A stretch of 64,000 nt of DNA from NCBI RefSeq assembly GCF_000403845.2, contig NZ_KE159568.1, positions 62,001 through 126,000 of the forward strand, read 5' to 3'. The position numbers and the translations under genes are program-made. Position 1 is the first letter of the stretch; the number at the start of each line of letters is the position of its first letter. The notes beneath the pieces were generated by a model, which was given only the letters and a program-made list of their open reading frames with translations, had not been told where the DNA came from and made no database searches. The DNA is from Eubacterium sp. 14-2. GTDB taxonomy: Bacteria; Bacillota; Clostridia; Lachnospirales; Lachnospiraceae. Below, piece after piece: positions 60,079 through 64,000 of this stretch.

Positions 60079-60425
60079 AGTAATTTCCCCTATCATTCGT
60101 TTTATAATTTCCATTATATAACAATAATCGACAGGAGAGTAGAGAGAACATTTGTTTATTCTTATTCGTTTAAAATTTCATAATATAATTTTAACTCAAC
60201 AGGCAATCTACCATTACGGATAACCAATCGCTTGTTATCCTCTCGTCTGCGGTATGCAAACCTTTAGTCGTTGAACGTTCCCCTGTTCGGGGCTTCGCTG
60301 CTGGTTGCCCAATCCTTATCATTTTCAGACTTTCACGTATGGACGTGTTTCATTCCTTCGTTGTAGTTGATAAGGCTCTAAGGGTTTTCCAGACAATTAG
60401 ATAGAATTTTTCTTATCCATTGCTG

Positions 60426-63400
60426 AATAAGTTGGCGTGATTCCACCACTCTTTGTAATTTTTGATCCGTTCTTTCAGCCCGTCGTCCGAAACATCTGCA
60501 ATGTTGATGCTTCCGTCCCTGACCTGTTTTGCCCAGGATTCTTCCAGACCGATGCTGCCTGCCCGTGCCATGTAAGCCTGATAAGCCTGTTTCTGAATAT
60601 TGATCTCTCTGGTGACATTGGAGATGGCCTTTTTATATTCCCGCCCTCTGGAAGTGAAGCTGCGGAAGGTTTCTTCCGCCCTTGTTTTCAGACGTTCTAT
60701 GGCTGTTTCAATCCGTTTGATGGCTGTTTCAATAAAGTCAAAGGTCTCGATGGATTCTTTTGCAGAAGAGGAACCGGAACCGCCTGAACTGCTTCCTCCG
60801 GAACCGGAACCCGTACCCCCGGACTTTGCATAAAACTGTGAAGAGTCAAGCTGTGCGCCCTCCAGCTGTGCGCTCAGTTCCTGTTTCAGTTTTTCTTCCG
60901 TAATTCCTGTCATGATATTCTTTGCCGCATTCCCTGCTTTTCCCAGAAACGTACTGTTGTCAAATTCCATGTTCTTAAAGTGTAATAAGGCATTTGCAAG
61001 ATTCTGAATGTAGGAAGTGGATGCTCCGGCTGCATTGGCAATGGCAATAATCTGGTCTACGTCATCCTGGGTATTGATTTTTATGTTGTTTACGTCCATC
61101 TTTGAGATGGCAAGGGCTGTAAGGTAATCGGATGTTGTGTCAGAGGCTTCCCCTTCCCCAAGTAAGGATGCAATCTCTTCCCATGTCACGTCTGAAAGTT
61201 TCCTTCCGGCAAGGGCTGCACTGTCCTTTGCAAGGGCAAGATATTCTTCTTTTACTGTAAGCCTTTCTGTCACTAACTCTGCTGCATTTACCACGCCATT
61301 CTCTTCTAACATGGCAATGGTGGCTTCTTCTGTTTCTGCGGTCAGGTTATCCCAGATCCCGCTGCTGTCGATGACAGAGGTTGCAAGGTCGTCAAAGGCT
61401 TTCTGACAGGCATGGATGTCTTTGGGATTCTGTGTGACTGTTTTGATAAAATCATCATATGCTTTTCCTGCACCGCTGAATGTTTTCTCAAAATCTTCAT
61501 TGTTCAGGATGGAAGACCAGTCGAATTCCTCTCCGTCCTGTACATCGTCATAGACTTCCATGAGGGTTTTGAGGCTGTCGGACAGGGACTGGACACCGTC
61601 CAGGGAGGATTTGTAGGATGGCGGTTCTGACGTTTCTGTTTCCGAAATATCCCGTTGGAGTATGTCCCATTCCACAAGCAGGTCTAAAATTTCCTGTATC
61701 CCGTCGGCATTGTCACCTGTAATAATCCCGTATTCTTTCGCTTTGTCAATAATTGAGTTGAAAACAGCTTCCCCTTCCTGTGAGCCCTCTGTCTGGAGCA
61801 TCCCAAGAACATCATTCTCTGTTTTCCCCTGTAACCCGCTTATATCAAAATCAGGGATTATGTTTGTCTTGAATTCCCACTGTTCCACCATAGATTTTAA
61901 TTCCGGGTACATGGACTTAAAATAATCCGCAACCCCTGCGTCCCCGCTTTCCAGTGCTTTTGCGGACGCATCCATGATTATTTTTGCATAATCCTCCGCC
62001 GCTTTTGCAAGCTCCTGTTCCTCTCCCAAAACTGCTGCATCCTGGTATTTCTGGTAGGCCCCATTAATATCATTGAATGCGCTGTCATAAACCGCATTTT
62101 TGGATATTTCATCATAAAGGATATAACTGTCGTACATCTCTTTATAGCTTTCGGATACCTCTTTTGCGGCATTGGCCTGTTCTGTCAGGTAATTCCTGAA
62201 ATTATCTGTGGACAATGGGTTTGCATCGGAAAACATTTCCTGTAATTCCAGAAGTTTTTCATGCATCTCACTTGCGTTCCCGGACAGTTCCACAAACGGG
62301 TTGTTGGAGGCTGTTCCTTTCGCTCCATAAGTGATTTCCATGCCATTGTCTTCGAATAATTTCTTGAATTCCTCTATCTCTTTCGGGTTTAATCCGGTTG
62401 TGGCCACGGATAAATCCAGTTTCACTTTATAATCGCCATATTCCGATAACATGCGGTCTATGTTATCAGAGTATCCTTGGACAAAGTTTGCGGCATTGTT
62501 TGCAAATCCGCCATCGTTGAATTCGTTCTTTGCTTCCTGCCACTGTTTCTGCGCTAATTTATCAAAAGCCTGTGACTGTCCGTTGACTGCTTCCGTAATC
62601 AAGTCGATTGCGCTTTTTTCACTGCCGTATTTGTCAATTAATTCGTCCTGGATTAACATAAGGCTTTTGCGGGCTTCCGTGACATCGGAGATGGAGGAGC
62701 TGGAATCATTGAGCACCGCTTGCAGCTCTTCCACTTTTGATTTGTAGCTGTCTATGTTGGATTTTGCGCTGTTGAAAGTGTTGCTTACTTCATCTGCTTT
62801 CTGCGCAACGTCGCCTGACACACGGATGAAGTTTGAAACCGCTGTTGCAACTGCCTGTATGCCAAGGCTTAACCCTAACGTTAATGCGGAATTTAAAAGC
62901 ACTGTTTTGATCCTTAATGAATCCGTTGATACACCACAGGAAGCCAGATAGGAGCGGTATCCTGCTAATGATGCAGGGGCTTCTACAGATGTTGTCTGGA
63001 GGTATGCTCTTAATTGTGCATTGCTTTCTCCAACTGCTCCATTAAAATTATCTATATCTGCTGTCCCTGCTATTAATTCATCATTCCAACCACTAATAGC
63101 CGTTTCTGCATTTCTATAATGGTTTAACTGCTTCTTATACTCAGTAATATTGATCCCCATAAAGTTTCCTTGCAAATCTATCTTATGGGTATCCTTATTA
63201 TATAATTGCGTTATGCCATAATTCTTATTGAGTGCTGTCATCCCTGCCTGGAACGTGGTGAGGATAACCGGGATCGCCCCTATTGCGTCACCCAGCTTTT
63301 CAAACGACTGGATTGCATTGTCAAGGAATGACACACCGCCTTTTATCACATCCTTGTTGGTAATGGATGCTACAAAACTGTCCCATGTATTCTGCAAAGC

Positions 63401-64000
63401 ATTCAAGCGGCCTTCAAGGGAATCCGCACTTTTCCCTGCTTCCTGTAAAGCGGAACCTTCCGCATTTTCATAATCGCCTAACATTTTTGTGTATGTAGAC
63501 CAGTTAGAAAGTATGCTGCTTAAAACATTCCCCCTATATTTTCCACCAATGTCTGAAATGATATTTGCACGTTCTGCACTGTCTTTAGGGAGGGCATTGT
63601 ATGTTTCCGCAAGTTCTTTTAAAATGGATATTGGATTGCGTAAGCGGGTTGTCCCATCCACAAACTCCTTCATTTTAATCCCAAGGGAATCTAAGCGGCT
63701 TTCCACTTTTCCAAGGTCTTCTTCCGTTGTTTCAAACCCTTCCTCTGTATTCTTCACCTGCTGCAGGTTCATCACAATTGCCTTAACAGCCCTGCCAACG
63801 ACCTGCCCTGATTCTTTTGTCGTTGCAATGCCAGCCCCTAACAGCGCAGTCATTTGATCCTCAGAAATGTTTGAATTTGCAAGCTGGTTTGCGGCAACTT
63901 TAGTTGCATCTGCCAATTCTGTGAGGGATACTGCATTGCGGTTCGTCACTTGGTTCTGAGAATCAAGGAGCGCATTTAATTTTTCCACATTTCCTTGATA
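60426..64000 (-). CDS. Phage tail tape measure protein, exon 1 (start outside window)
   Basis: About 1190 residues of the N-terminal part; the frame continues past the window edge. The TP901-type core is visible (ELADATKVAANQLANSNISE, ALLGAGIATTKESGQVVGRA, PISILKELAETYNALPKDSA, DIGGKYRGNVLSSIL), followed by a hydrophobic segment (LNSALTLGLSLGIQAVATAV) and long helical regions ending in EWWNHANL. The last codon is split TT/C across the intron. Reading on into the intron adds only FSNG and a stop, the expected sign of an unspliced intron. Confidence 0.88.

Larger units (their letters stand above)
59040..60425 (-). ncRNA. Group I intron in the tape measure gene
   Basis: A 1386-nt insertion with group I hallmarks on the minus strand. 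P1: exon end CTTATT pairs with GATAAG, with a U.G pair at the splice site. Q-like segment with CCAGCAGCGAAGCCCC (60285-60305), R-like segment TTCAACGACTAAAGG (60262-60275) and S-like segment AAGATATAGTC (59087-59097); GACTA and TAGTC form P7. P9 is TCTCATGG-GAAA-CCATGAG (59064-59083), capped by a GNRA loop. The 3' end after CCTAG restores the frame. A DUF3800 gene and a small RNA candidate sit between the R and S segments, in the P8 region. Boundaries are predicted, not proven. Confidence 0.85.
52731..64000. mobile_element. End of a prophage integrated beside tRNA-Leu
   Basis: From the tRNA 3' end to the window edge: a tyrosine integrase, two small genes and a tail tape measure gene, all on the minus strand. 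The other end lies outside. Genes that normally follow the tape measure gene (distal tail, baseplate, fibre, holin, endolysin) are not found between it and the integrase, so this end may have been shortened. Confidence 0.85.

Overview
The window looks like a chromosome segment of a gut Lachnospiraceae (class Clostridia, Bacillota). The support is the yceD-rpmF-plsX and ackA order, a purine pathway that ends in separate AICAR transformylase and PurO-type IMP cyclohydrolase genes, YtrA-type ABC cassettes, DUF624 and DUF975 membrane proteins, a one-piece tmRNA and strong AGGAGG ribosome sites. The genus cannot be fixed from sequence alone.

Layout. (1) 1-11252, core: plsX (cut by the window edge), a YesL-like membrane protein, rpmF, yceD, ackA, divergent tmcAL, purH-type transformylase with purO, cheV, a lipoprotein, a 45-bp minisatellite and a sensor kinase. 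(2) 11299-30504, a 19-kb accessory island that separates this kinase from its probable response regulator at 30505-31182. A diverged copy of the regulator's last codons still sits in front of the kinase. The island holds remnants of an older conjugative element (recombinase tail, helicase fragment), a decayed IS1182 element, four Rpn-family PD-(D/E)XK genes or pseudogenes, a SymE-domain protein, a complete large serine recombinase with a DUF1643 operon, an XRE-controlled membrane operon, and an operon with a cytosolic MotA-like/FliG_C fusion protein. (3) 30505-52555, core: response regulator, coiled-coil and FlxA-like proteins, tmRNA, an M24 aminopeptidase, RidA, a YtrA-type ABC operon, an XRE-TPR regulator, a DUF975/two-component operon, a ClC channel, asparaginase, a CPA2 antiporter, and a second two-component system followed by a VTC / DUF4956 / Cthe_2159-like lipoprotein operon preceded by a CiaR-type direct repeat. 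(4) 52648-64000: tRNA-Leu(CAA) and the end of a prophage integrated beside it, with a tyrosine integrase, two small genes and a giant tail tape measure gene.

The most unusual object is in the prophage. The tape measure gene is interrupted by a 1.39-kb sequence with the hallmarks of a group I intron (P1 with a U.G splice pair, Q/R/S-like elements, a GNRA-capped P9). Instead of a recognisable homing endonuclease it carries a DUF3800 gene, followed by a short candidate RNA with its own consensus promoter and terminator. The exons join in frame across the proposed splice sites.

Other points of note are the MotA/FliG_C fusion in a non-flagellar operon, a shared hairpin module behind two different Rpn-type nucleases, a family of dispersed intergenic palindromes, and a multi-stem palindrome between ackA and yceD.
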